From Paracoccaceae bacterium (GTDB taxonomy: Bacteria > Pseudomonadota > Alphaproteobacteria > Rhodobacterales > Rhodobacteraceae): DNA of 11,989 nucleotides. Position numbers and translations under genes: made by a program. The stretch lies in assembly GCA_023254015.1 (NCBI GenBank), contig JALQYS010000579.1, forward strand, positions 1 through 11,989, written 5' to 3'. Shown one piece after another: positions 1 to 5,856 of the stretch (position 1 is the stretch's first letter; each line of letters begins with the position of its first letter). The notes below the pieces were generated by a model, which saw only the letters and a program-made list of their open reading frames with translations, was not told the DNA's origin and made no database searches.

Positions 1-305
1 ATCCGGTCGCCCACCCACCACGACAGATCGGCGGCCTCCCGCAGCGCAAGACGGTGGAGCAGACCTTCCGGCCCGAGGCGCAGGCGCAGGTCCAGTTCGC
101 CAAAAGCCTGGGCGAGGTCGGCCAGCGCGCCGGAGGCACCGTCCTGCGCGGCCCGCCATTCGGCCATGTCGAAGAGCGCGCGGCGGGGCGCGGTTGGCAG
201 GGGGGCGGCGCCGGGGGGCAGATCCTCCTCGTCGGTCGGTCCCGGCAGGAACCAAAGTTCCTCGTCATCGGCCGCAGGGCCGGGGCGGGCGTGAGGTCGG
301 GTCAT
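1..305 (-). CDS. RHE_PE00001 family protein (DUF1612 / HTH), N-terminal part
   Basis: Reading leftward from ATG at 305-303 gives 101 codons that run off the left edge, so only the N-terminus is present. The start is MTRPHARPGP, followed by an acidic stretch with DDEELWFLPGP. Near the edge comes GPEGLLHRLALREAADLSWW, which I recognise as typical of the DUF1612 and helix-turn-helix proteins annotated as RHE_PE00001 family on rhizobial and rhodobacterial plasmids. The molecular role is unknown; a C-terminal DNA-binding helix-turn-helix is expected from the family but lies outside the window. The ATG overlaps the stop codon of the stranded scpB tail (302-379) by ATGA, so the gene was translationally coupled to scpB. 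It is now cut off from that operon by a 3.7-kb insertion and may have lost its promoter. The family call rests on memory of the motif; the frame and start are secure. Confidence 0.72.
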   Translation of the reverse strand, partial: MTRPHARPGPAADDEELWFLPGPTDEEDLPPGAAPLPTAPRRALFDMAEWRAAQDGASGALADLAQAFGELDLRLRLGPEGLLHRLALREAADLSWWVGDR

Positions 306-379
306 GCGCCCTGCCCCGCCGGGCGATCGCCGCGGCGCACTTTCATGCGGATCAGATCCTGCGCGGCGGCTTCGGCATG
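302..379 (-). pseudogene. scpB: Stranded 3' end of scpB
   Basis: On the minus strand 25 codons run from CAT at 379 to TGA at 304-302. They start HAEAAAQDLI and end GDRPAGQGA. About 80% end in G or C, as expected for coding DNA here. The stop overlaps the DUF1612 start as ATGA. The codons before CAT would be GCG ACA (385-380). The same GCG ACA are the last two codons of the scpB body at 4063-4058, in the same phase. Joining the two parts across one copy of that hexamer gives an uninterrupted scpB of about 235 codons. I infer that this is the original scpB tail, displaced by module 1. It has no start of its own and is not expected to make protein. Confidence 0.6.
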
Positions 380-475
380 TGTCGCTTTTCTTTCACGATT
401 TCACTGCGTGGTTTTCACATGATTTTCGGATGGTAGCGCTGGAAGGGCCTCCAGGTTCTGCTTTGCGATTTCAAT
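380..475 (+). repeat. Left end of module 1 with degenerate transposase-binding-like repeats
   Basis: After TGTCGC at 380 three related AT-rich strings follow: TTTCACGATTTCAC at 391-404, TTTTCACATGATTTTC at 412-427, and TTTGCGATTTCAA at 462-474. They share the core TTTCRCGATTTC with small gaps. Tn5053/Tn402 and Tn7 ends carry several short binding sites for TniA/TnsB, so this is the likely function. The strings lie between the end and the tniA start at 516, so bound transposase could also repress its own operon. The repeats are imperfect and the assignment is tentative. Confidence 0.42.
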
Positions 476-515
476 TTCATCAAGGGCTTCAATAGGGCTC
501 GAAGGGTACGGCGGA

Positions 516-2177
516 ATGACAGGTCCAAGTATCGATCGACCTCGGAAGCGACCAGGTCACCCAGTCTCCGATGAGGCCTGGACGAAGGCTATCCGGATTG
601 CCCGCGAACTGGACCGGGTGCTGGATGGGGGCTTGCCGATGCGTGAGGCTGTCAGCCGGGCAGCGGTGGAACTGCGCCTGTCGACCCGTCAGGTCTACAA
701 TCACCTCGCCCGGTATCGCGAGGACCGCCGTGTCTCGTCGCTTCTGCCTCGCAAGAACAGCACGCGGCGGGCGAGGATATCGACCAGCGTGGAGGTCATC
801 ATTGCCGACTCCTTGCGGGAGATGTGGCTGCAGCCGGAGCAACCTGATCTCGCCCCGATCGTCGACGAGATCCGCGCGCGCTGTGCGAGCGAAGGGCTCA
901 AGCCCCCGGCCTACGTCACCGTTGCCAGGCGAATTACCAAAGTGTTCTCCCCTGAGGAAATCGCACGTCGACGCCTTTCCGGTGGCAAACACCTGCACCG
1001 TTTGAAGCCGCGTCCGGGGTACATCCGCGCCGCCCACGCCCTTGAGGTCGTCCAGATCGATCACACGCCCGCCGATATCCAGTTCGTCGAGGTGATCGAC
1101 GAACACGGCGTTTTCGTGGGACGGCCCTATCTGACCATTGCCGCCGATGTGGCAACCAGTGCGATCATCGGCTTTTGCCTGACCTTGGAACGACCATCCC
1201 GGCTCTCGGTCGCCCTATGCTTGGCACACGCGATGTGCCGGAAGGATGATTGGCTGGCCGAACGCGGGATTGCGCATTCATGGGAAATGTACGGCCGACC
1301 GAAGCAGATCGTTGTCGACTCCGCCAAGGAATTCCAGAGCAGTACCTTTACGAAAGGATGTGCCGACTTCGGTATAGCCATCCGCACCCGGAACAAAGGC
1401 ACGGTTCATCGGGGTGGCATTGTCGAACGGCTCCTGGGCAAGGTGAACACGGTGCTTCGCTCCCTTCCCGGCAAGACCGGGCGGTCGATCGCGGACCGGG
1501 ACGACTATTCGTCCGATGAGAGGGCAAGTCTGACCTTCGCGGCCCTTGAACGCTGCATTGCCCTGGCAATCATCGATCACAACCAGACCCAGAACGCACG
1601 CAAGTTAACCGTGCCTTGCATCGAATGGGAGCGACGACCTCCACCGGCGGACCGGCCGATCGACGATCCTGACCATGTCCTGCTCAACTTCCTGCCTCGC
1701 AAAGCGCGCCGCATCTCTCCCCAGGGCGTCAGACTGTTCGCCATCGACTACTTCGAACATTGGCTCGGGCCTCTCGTCGCCCGCCGTGACCGCTTGGAAC
1801 CCCTGGATCTGTGCTATGACCCTCGGGACATCAGCCGGATCTACATCGCTGATCCCGACACGCGTGTCTGGCGTCCGGTCGGGCGACGGGACGGGAGTAC
1901 GATGTCGATCACCCTCTGGCAGCATGAAGCCGACCGGGCGCGCCAGCGCCAGAGCCAGCAACGTCCCGTGCAGGACAAAACCATCCTGCGCCGGGGAATC
2001 GCGGCAACGGTCGCGGGGGCCAAATCCAAGAAGGCTCACCTGCGGGAGATGGCCCGGGCCCGACACGCGGCAGACGCGCCGAAAGCGTATCACGATGCCG
2101 GGCAGGCTTCAGAGGCGGCTCATCCTGGACCGGAGCCTGACCGGCCCCGCCGCGTCTTTCCCATCGAGACCTGGTGA
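516..2177 (+). CDS. tniA: TniA-type DDE transposase (module 1)
   Basis: This 553-residue protein is a Mu/TnsB-like DDE integrase that cuts and joins transposon ends. An N-terminal helix-turn-helix region includes LRLSTRQVYNHLARYRED at about 54-70. The rve catalytic core carries D182 (in VQIDHT), D268 (in IVVDSAKEF) and E304 (in GGIVERLLG), giving D-x85-D-x35-E. A Mu-type beta-barrel domain with YDPRDISRIYI follows at about 434-444, then a basic tail ending in FPIETW. The length is normal for TniA. VDSAKEF replaces the usual VDNGxEF, showing a divergent lineage, but the catalytic triad is kept. The ATG at 516 has GAAGGG about 9 nt upstream. tniB starts 1 nt after the stop. The protein differs throughout from the second TniA at 7688-9325, so the two modules are not copies of one element. 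Confidence 0.93.
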   Translation: MTGPSIDRPRKRPGHPVSDEAWTKAIRIARELDRVLDGGLPMREAVSRAAVELRLSTRQVYNHLARYREDRRVSSLLPRKNSTRRARISTSVEVIIADSLREMWLQPEQPDLAPIVDEIRARCASEGLKPPAYVTVARRITKVFSPEEIARRRLSGGKHLHRLKPRPGYIRAAHALEVVQIDHTPADIQFVEVIDEHGVFVGRPYLTIAADVATSAIIGFCLTLERPSRLSVALCLAHAMCRKDDWLAERGIAHSWEMYGRPKQIVVDSAKEFQSSTFTKGCADFGIAIRTRNKGTVHRGGIVERLLGKVNTVLRSLPGKTGRSIADRDDYSSDERASLTFAALERCIALAIIDHNQTQNARKLTVPCIEWERRPPPADRPIDDPDHVLLNFLPRKARRISPQGVRLFAIDYFEHWLGPLVARRDRLEPLDLCYDPRDISRIYIADPDTRVWRPVGRRDGSTMSITLWQHEADRARQRQSQQRPVQDKTILRRGIAATVAGAKSKKAHLREMARARHAADAPKAYHDAGQASEAAHPGPEPDRPRRVFPIETW

Positions 2178-2178
2178 C

Positions 2179-3060
2179 ATGGCCGACCATCTTCTGCCGA
2201 CAAGCTCGGCGCTTCTGGAGGCGGATGCGGCCGCCCGCATCGCGCATATCCGGGCACCTCGCTGGATCGGCCATCCTGGTGCCGCAGCGGCGCATGATGC
2301 GATGCAACAGTTGCTCGAGCGACCCTCATCCCTGCGCCCTCGCGGGTTGCTGCTCGCCGGCCCCTATCACAACGGCAAGACCATGATCGCCGAACGCTTT
2401 GCCGTCGACCATCTGCGCCGCGCCGACCGGCAAAGGGTCTGGGTGATCCAGACTCGGGAAGGTGCCGGCCTGTCGCATTTCTACGCCAGCATCCTGTCCG
2501 GGCTGCGCGCCCCGCAGGCTGCCGGCTGGCGCAGCCTGTCCCGCGCCAGCGAACAGGTCGATCATCTCCTCGACAGCCTGAAGCCTCGTCTGCTCATCTT
2601 CGACGAGTTCCACAGTGCACTGCGTGGACGCAGGCAGGATGTGAAGGCAATCTTCTCGTTCTTGCGGCGGATCGCACGGGTGCACGACATCTCGCCCGTG
2701 CTTGTCGGCGAAATCGCTGTCTACGATGCACTGCACGACACCGAAGAAATGGGCTCGCGGTTCGATACGATCCCGGTGCCGCGCTGGAGTTTCGACGAGG
2801 ATTTTGCGGCACTTCTCGACAGTCTTGAGGCGAGCACTCCGCTTGCCCAAGCCTCAGATCTGTCGCGGTTGCCCCTTGCCAGAATGATCCATGATCTGTC
2901 GGAAGGGCTGATCGGAGAAGTGGTCGACATCGTCACGCGGGCGGCGATTGCAGCTGTTGAGAGCGGTGAGGAACGGATCACGTCCAGCACCGTCATGGCC
3001 CTCGGCTATGTGCCGCTGTCGCGGCGACGGAACTCAGCATTGCGCCATGAGATGACATGA
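2179..3060 (+). CDS. tniB: TniB-type AAA+ ATPase transposition regulator (module 1)
   Basis: This 293-residue AAA+ protein is the TniB/TnsC partner that links the transposase to target DNA. The Walker A motif is GPYHNGKT at 61-68 and the Walker B is LLIFDEFH at 138-145. An arginine-finger-like segment MGSRFD lies at 191-196. The sensor-1 position reads VGEIAVYDAL, where relatives, including the second TniB here, have VGT; this is a notable change. The ATG at 2179 follows the tniA stop by one base. A much longer open frame extends upstream, but that part is a shadow of tniA, and the 2179 start gives the same 293-residue length as the other TniB. The stop overlaps the tniQ start as ATGA, indicating translational coupling. 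Confidence 0.92.
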   Translation: MADHLLPTSSALLEADAAARIAHIRAPRWIGHPGAAAAHDAMQQLLERPSSLRPRGLLLAGPYHNGKTMIAERFAVDHLRRADRQRVWVIQTREGAGLSHFYASILSGLRAPQAAGWRSLSRASEQVDHLLDSLKPRLLIFDEFHSALRGRRQDVKAIFSFLRRIARVHDISPVLVGEIAVYDALHDTEEMGSRFDTIPVPRWSFDEDFAALLDSLEASTPLAQASDLSRLPLARMIHDLSEGLIGEVVDIVTRAAIAAVESGEERITSSTVMALGYVPLSRRRNSALRHEMT

Positions 3061-4205
3061 CCAGCACTGCGCCGAGGATCACCGTTTCCCCGGCCCGCCG
3101 CTATGGTGTGGCAGCGGGACGTCACTGGCCGGTGGAGGTCAGGCCGGCTCCCGGTGAGCTCTTGTCAAGCTGGCTGCACCGGGTTGCGCATGCCAACGGT
3201 GTGCCGCCGCGCTATTTCGGGGCGGTGCTCGGAGCTGCTGGCGAGGCATGGTCGGCGCAACTTGACCGACATCTGCCGGAGGCCGTTCGCCGCATCCTGC
3301 TCGACCATACCTCGATCTGCCCCGAAGAGTTTGACGGCCTCTGCCGTGCCTCTAGCCAGCTTTCAGTGGTGGGGCTGCGGGCCCGGCCGCAAGATGCAGG
3401 GACATCGCCTGTGCAGTCCTGTTGGCTGCAATTCTGTCCCGCCTGCCTACGGGAAGACGAGGTACCCTACTTCCGGCGTAGCTGGACCTTGGCGACCCGC
3501 GTGTCCTGCTTTCGCCATGGCCGCCGATTGCGCGACCGCTGCCCGTCTTGTGATCAGGGCCTTGCGCCGTTTCGTCAGGCTCGCCTTGTGCCACAGCAGT
3601 ACTGCGCCTTCTGCGACGCCCCTCTCTCGAAACCGGCCGGTCCGGCAAGCCCGGGCGCCCGGCGCCTCGAGCGGCTGATGGACGATCTCCTGCGTCTTGA
3701 GTCCGCCGGGCGCGCGCTGGACGATCGGAAGTCTCTCGCCGCGCGGCTTGCGAGATATCCAGTGCCTGTTGGTCCGGAGAAATCAACGATCCCGTATCTG
3801 TCGCATCGGATTCGCTACGATTTCTTCCGGCGGCTGTCAGAGCGGCAGATCGAGGCAAGACACCCCACGGAACGCGGCTCGCTGACCCTCTGGTTCCGGC
3901 TGGCCCGCGCCGCCGAAAACCACAACGGGCTGCTCAGGATGCTCACGGATCGGCTTGGCGAAACTGCCGGACTGGGGCCGGCCTCCTCCTCCAGAGCGCC
4001 TGATCTGGCCGACCTGTTGCGGGCCGCGACCCGGCTTCACGAAGACCGCAGCACTCATGTCGCAACTCGCGCGGCCCCTTGCACGTCAGGGGCTTCCGAA
4101 GATCCCGCCAGGCCAGCATCGGCGAGTTGCTCAGGATCGGGCAGGTCGCGCAAGGATGTCATCCCGAAGCCGGCCAAGAAAGCCTCGGTCGTGACGAAGG
4201 TATAA
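3057..4205 (+). CDS. tniQ: TniQ-family target-site factor (module 1), 3' end fused to scpB antisense
   Basis: TniQ/TnsD proteins help choose or load the target site. Typical family motifs are PGELLSSWLHRVAHANG at about 32-48 and QFCPACLREDEVPYFRRSW at 125-143. A run of zinc-ligand pairs follows: C127/C130, C151/H154, C162/C165 and C183/C186. The start ATG overlaps the tniB stop by 4 nt. From about residue 334 to the stop at 4205 the frame reads the opposite strand of scpB, giving a low-complexity Ser/Ala/Pro tail. These last roughly 49 residues are therefore not native TniQ. Whether the true C-terminus was lost, or the original gene ended just at the element edge, cannot be told from this sequence. 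The N-terminal zinc region is intact. Confidence 0.85.
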   Translation: MTSTAPRITVSPARRYGVAAGRHWPVEVRPAPGELLSSWLHRVAHANGVPPRYFGAVLGAAGEAWSAQLDRHLPEAVRRILLDHTSICPEEFDGLCRASSQLSVVGLRARPQDAGTSPVQSCWLQFCPACLREDEVPYFRRSWTLATRVSCFRHGRRLRDRCPSCDQGLAPFRQARLVPQQYCAFCDAPLSKPAGPASPGARRLERLMDDLLRLESAGRALDDRKSLAARLARYPVPVGPEKSTIPYLSHRIRYDFFRRLSERQIEARHPTERGSLTLWFRLARAAENHNGLLRMLTDRLGETAGLGPASSSRAPDLADLLRAATRLHEDRSTHVATRAAPCTSGASEDPARPASASCSGSGRSRKDVIPKPAKKASVVTKV

Positions 4206-4687
4206 GGCGCGCCCCGTCGCGGCTCTCGGGGTCCGGTGCCGATCAGGTCGCGCTCGGACAGGCGGCCGATCAGGTCACGGCTGATCTCTTTGCCGAAGAT
4301 ATCCTTCAACCCGTCCCGGCTGATCGGCTGGTGAAACGCAATCGCCGCCAGAACGGCGAGGTCGAACTCCGACAGGTTCAGCGCCTGCGCTCCCACATCT
4401 GCCGCCGCGCGGATCGCGGGCGCATAGGCCGCGCGCGTCCGCAGCATCCAGCCGGCACCCACCTGCGCCACCTCATAGGGGCGGCCTTCCAGATCGAACG
4501 CCAGATCCTCGATCAACAGATCGACCGAGACCCCCTGCCCCACGACACGTGTCAGATGATCCCGCGGCACCGGTGCGCTACTGGCAAACAGAACCGCCTC
4601 GATCCGGCGCATCCATTCCCGCCAGCGCAGATCGGGTGGCAGGTCTGCCAGGTCCCGGTCAAGACCGCTGTCTTCGCGCCGCGCCAT
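4055..4687 (-). CDS. scpB: ScpB-like segregation/condensation protein, C-terminal tail displaced
   Basis: The 210-residue product resembles plasmid-borne ScpB of Alphaproteobacteria, a tandem winged-helix protein. In the chromosomal SMC-ScpA-ScpB condensin, ScpB dimers bind ScpA; no smc or scpA is visible here, so the plasmid role is unknown. Recognisable parts are LRWREWMRRIEAVLFASSAP (20-39), LSEFDLAVLAAIAFHQPISR (105-124, start of the second winged helix) and GAPYTFVTTEAFLAGFG (159-175) followed by SLRDLPDPEQLADAGL. The current stop TGA (4057-4055) lies exactly at the junction with module 1. The missing end appears to be at 302-379. The core fold is complete, so the shortened protein may still work. 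It starts 2 nt after the DUF1403 stop, as one operon. The 3' 151 bases are also read on the plus strand as the artificial tail of tniQ. Confidence 0.85.
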   Translation of the reverse strand: MARREDSGLDRDLADLPPDLRWREWMRRIEAVLFASSAPVPRDHLTRVVGQGVSVDLLIEDLAFDLEGRPYEVAQVGAGWMLRTRAAYAPAIRAAADVGAQALNLSEFDLAVLAAIAFHQPISRDGLKDIFGKEISRDLIGRLSERDLIGTGPREPRRGAPYTFVTTEAFLAGFGMTSLRDLPDPEQLADAGLAGSSEAPDVQGAARVAT

Positions 4688-4689
4688 GC

Positions 4690-5592
4690 TCAGACCCCAT
4701 ACAGGCGGAAGGTGTCGCGCCCGGTCAGTTCCCGCAGCACGCCCAGGTCAACCAGCCGCTCGCAAAGCCTCCGCGCGGCACGCTCCGACAGGATTTCCGG
4801 CATCGCTCGGGCCAGCGCCACGGGGGGAAAGACGTCCTGCGACAGGAACAGCTCCACCGCCCGCGCCGCCCCCTTGGCCCGCAAGTTCGGCACCGCTGCA
4901 CGCAGACGTGCCGCCGCCCGTGCCATATCGCCCGCCATAGACAGCGCCTGGCCGACCCCCCTTGCAGCGGAACGATGGCAGGCAAGGCGCAGGTCGTCGC
5001 CCCGCAGGCGCAGGTCGCGCGCCGTCATCACCGGACCGAGAAGCGGCAACAGATGATCCCGCCCCAAGGCCAGCGACAGCACCGCATCCGCCAGGACCAG
5101 GGCCGCCGCCTCGCCCCGCGGATTATCGGCCAGCACAGCCTCGATGACCTGCACCGCGCGGTCGACCGGGGTTGGCCCGGTGGCATCAAGGCTTAGGGCA
5201 ATCCGTTCCGGCACGACACCCTCCAGCGCGCAGCCCAGATGAGAGACAGAGATCGGTCGCGCCACTGCGCGCGACCACTGCCGCAGGAGGTTTCCCGCAG
5301 GGCCGGGATCATCGCCCGGCTTGGTCAGATGCAGCGCATCACGCAGCGCACCGGCCCCTTCGCGCCGGCCAGAAATTCCTGCGCAAACCTCCGCCGCCAA
5401 CAGCGCCAGGCGATCACGCCAAAGCGCCTGCGGCACAGGATCGGCGGCCGTCGCCAGAGTGAGGTGCGCCAAGGCGGCCCCTGATTTGAACGCTGCCTCC
5501 TCAAGGGCTTCCGGAGGCGTGGCGGTGATCCAGCCCGGCAGGGGTGCCAGCATCGGCAAGGGTTCGGGATGCTTGGAGCGGGGATTTCTCAT
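4690..5592 (-). CDS. DUF1403 family protein
   Basis: A 300-residue protein whose sequence I recognise as DUF1403, a family found almost only on alphaproteobacterial plasmids and secondary replicons. Characteristic stretches are AAFKSGAALAHL near the N-terminus, GDDLRLACHRSA in the middle, and the C-terminus CERLVDLGVLRELTGRDTFR. It is Ala/Leu-rich and predicted mostly helical, with no signal peptide or obvious membrane segment. No enzymatic motif is visible and the function is not known. It is the first gene of a leftward operon with scpB (2-nt gap) and, before the insertion, the DUF1612 gene. That linkage suggests a role with ScpB in plasmid segregation or maintenance, which is an inference from context only. 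The upstream region 5593-5743 contains a 29-bp inverted repeat. Confidence 0.85.
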   Translation of the reverse strand: MRNPRSKHPEPLPMLAPLPGWITATPPEALEEAAFKSGAALAHLTLATAADPVPQALWRDRLALLAAEVCAGISGRREGAGALRDALHLTKPGDDPGPAGNLLRQWSRAVARPISVSHLGCALEGVVPERIALSLDATGPTPVDRAVQVIEAVLADNPRGEAAALVLADAVLSLALGRDHLLPLLGPVMTARDLRLRGDDLRLACHRSAARGVGQALSMAGDMARAAARLRAAVPNLRAKGAARAVELFLSQDVFPPVALARAMPEILSERAARRLCERLVDLGVLRELTGRDTFRLYGV

Positions 5593-5668
5593 GCGGCCAC
5601 GCTATTTCACAACGGCGCTTTTGGCTAGTATTTTGCGCTACAAGCGCCGCACCTTTTGTACTGCCACA

Positions 5669-5697
5669 ATGTCCAATAAGTTTGCATTATCGGACAT
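5669..5697. other. Candidate site-specific recombination site (11-7-11 inverted repeat)
   Basis: ATGTCCAATAA, a 7-base centre GTTTGCA, and TTATCGGACAT form an inverted repeat whose 11-base arms differ at one position. The inner halves (ATAA...TTAT) match the arm layout of Xer/dif-type tyrosine recombinase sites, which have 11-base arms and a 6-8-base centre. The outer TGTCC..GGACA also resembles Tn3-type resolvase subsite I (TGTC..TTATCAGACA). It lies between the DUF1403 operon and the tyrosine recombinase gene, 46 bp from the left end of module 2. It could instead be an operator for the DUF1403 operon. Confidence 0.45.
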
Positions 5698-5743
5698 AGT
5701 GGGATTACGCTGAGCGACATGACCGAAACGCACCGGAAATCGC

Positions 5744-5856
5744 TGTCGGATGACCGGAATTCATGAGATTCAAGCGCTTCCCTGAAAAACAGGCCGGGGT
5801 TCATGAGATTCTCGAGCGGTATTCATGAGACTGGATGAGTCGGAATTCGTGAGACT
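5744..5856 (+). repeat. Left terminal array of module 2 (four transposase-binding-like repeats)
   Basis: Four 17-bp copies share the core GGAATTCATGAGATT or close variants: 5754-5770, 5794-5810, 5816-5832 and 5840-5856. The outermost lies within the 25-bp terminal repeat. Spacing is 40, 22 and 24 bp between starts. Such arrays are TniA/TnsB binding sites in Tn5053 and Tn7. The inner copies are also the coding sequence for the end of tniQ, whose stop codon lies in the second repeat. Confidence 0.78.

Larger units (their letters stand above)
380..4057 (+). mobile_element. Module 1: Tn5053/Tn402-like tniABQ element lacking a recognisable right end
   Basis: The segment holds tniA, tniB and tniQ in the usual order, all on the plus strand and tightly coupled. 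The left end begins TGTCGCTTTTCTTTCACG at 380, which fits the TGTC start of Tn5053/Tn402 terminal repeats, and is followed by degenerate repeats. On the right no inverted copy of this end exists near 4057; tniQ instead runs straight into the antisense strand of scpB. The hexamer TGTCGC occurs in direct orientation at 380-385 and at 4058-4063, so the inserted segment can be drawn as 380-4057 or 386-4063. There is no cargo or resolvase. With one end missing, the element is probably unable to move as a unit, although its transposition proteins look intact. Confidence 0.7.

Noticed and set aside
1675..2178. Long upstream extension of the tniB frame
   Set aside because: This part overlaps tniA in another frame and has a shadow-like Ser/Arg-rich translation. 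The ATG at 2179 gives the normal TniB length.
4079..5056. Long plus-strand frame across scpB and DUF1403
   Set aside because: It is the antisense of two well supported genes in high-GC DNA, with a low-complexity Arg/Ala/Pro product.
5711..5719. GAGCGACA as a distant right end of module 1
   Set aside because: Only about 7 bases match the inverted left end. No matching repeats lie next to it, and the DUF1403 and scpB genes in between belong to the backbone.
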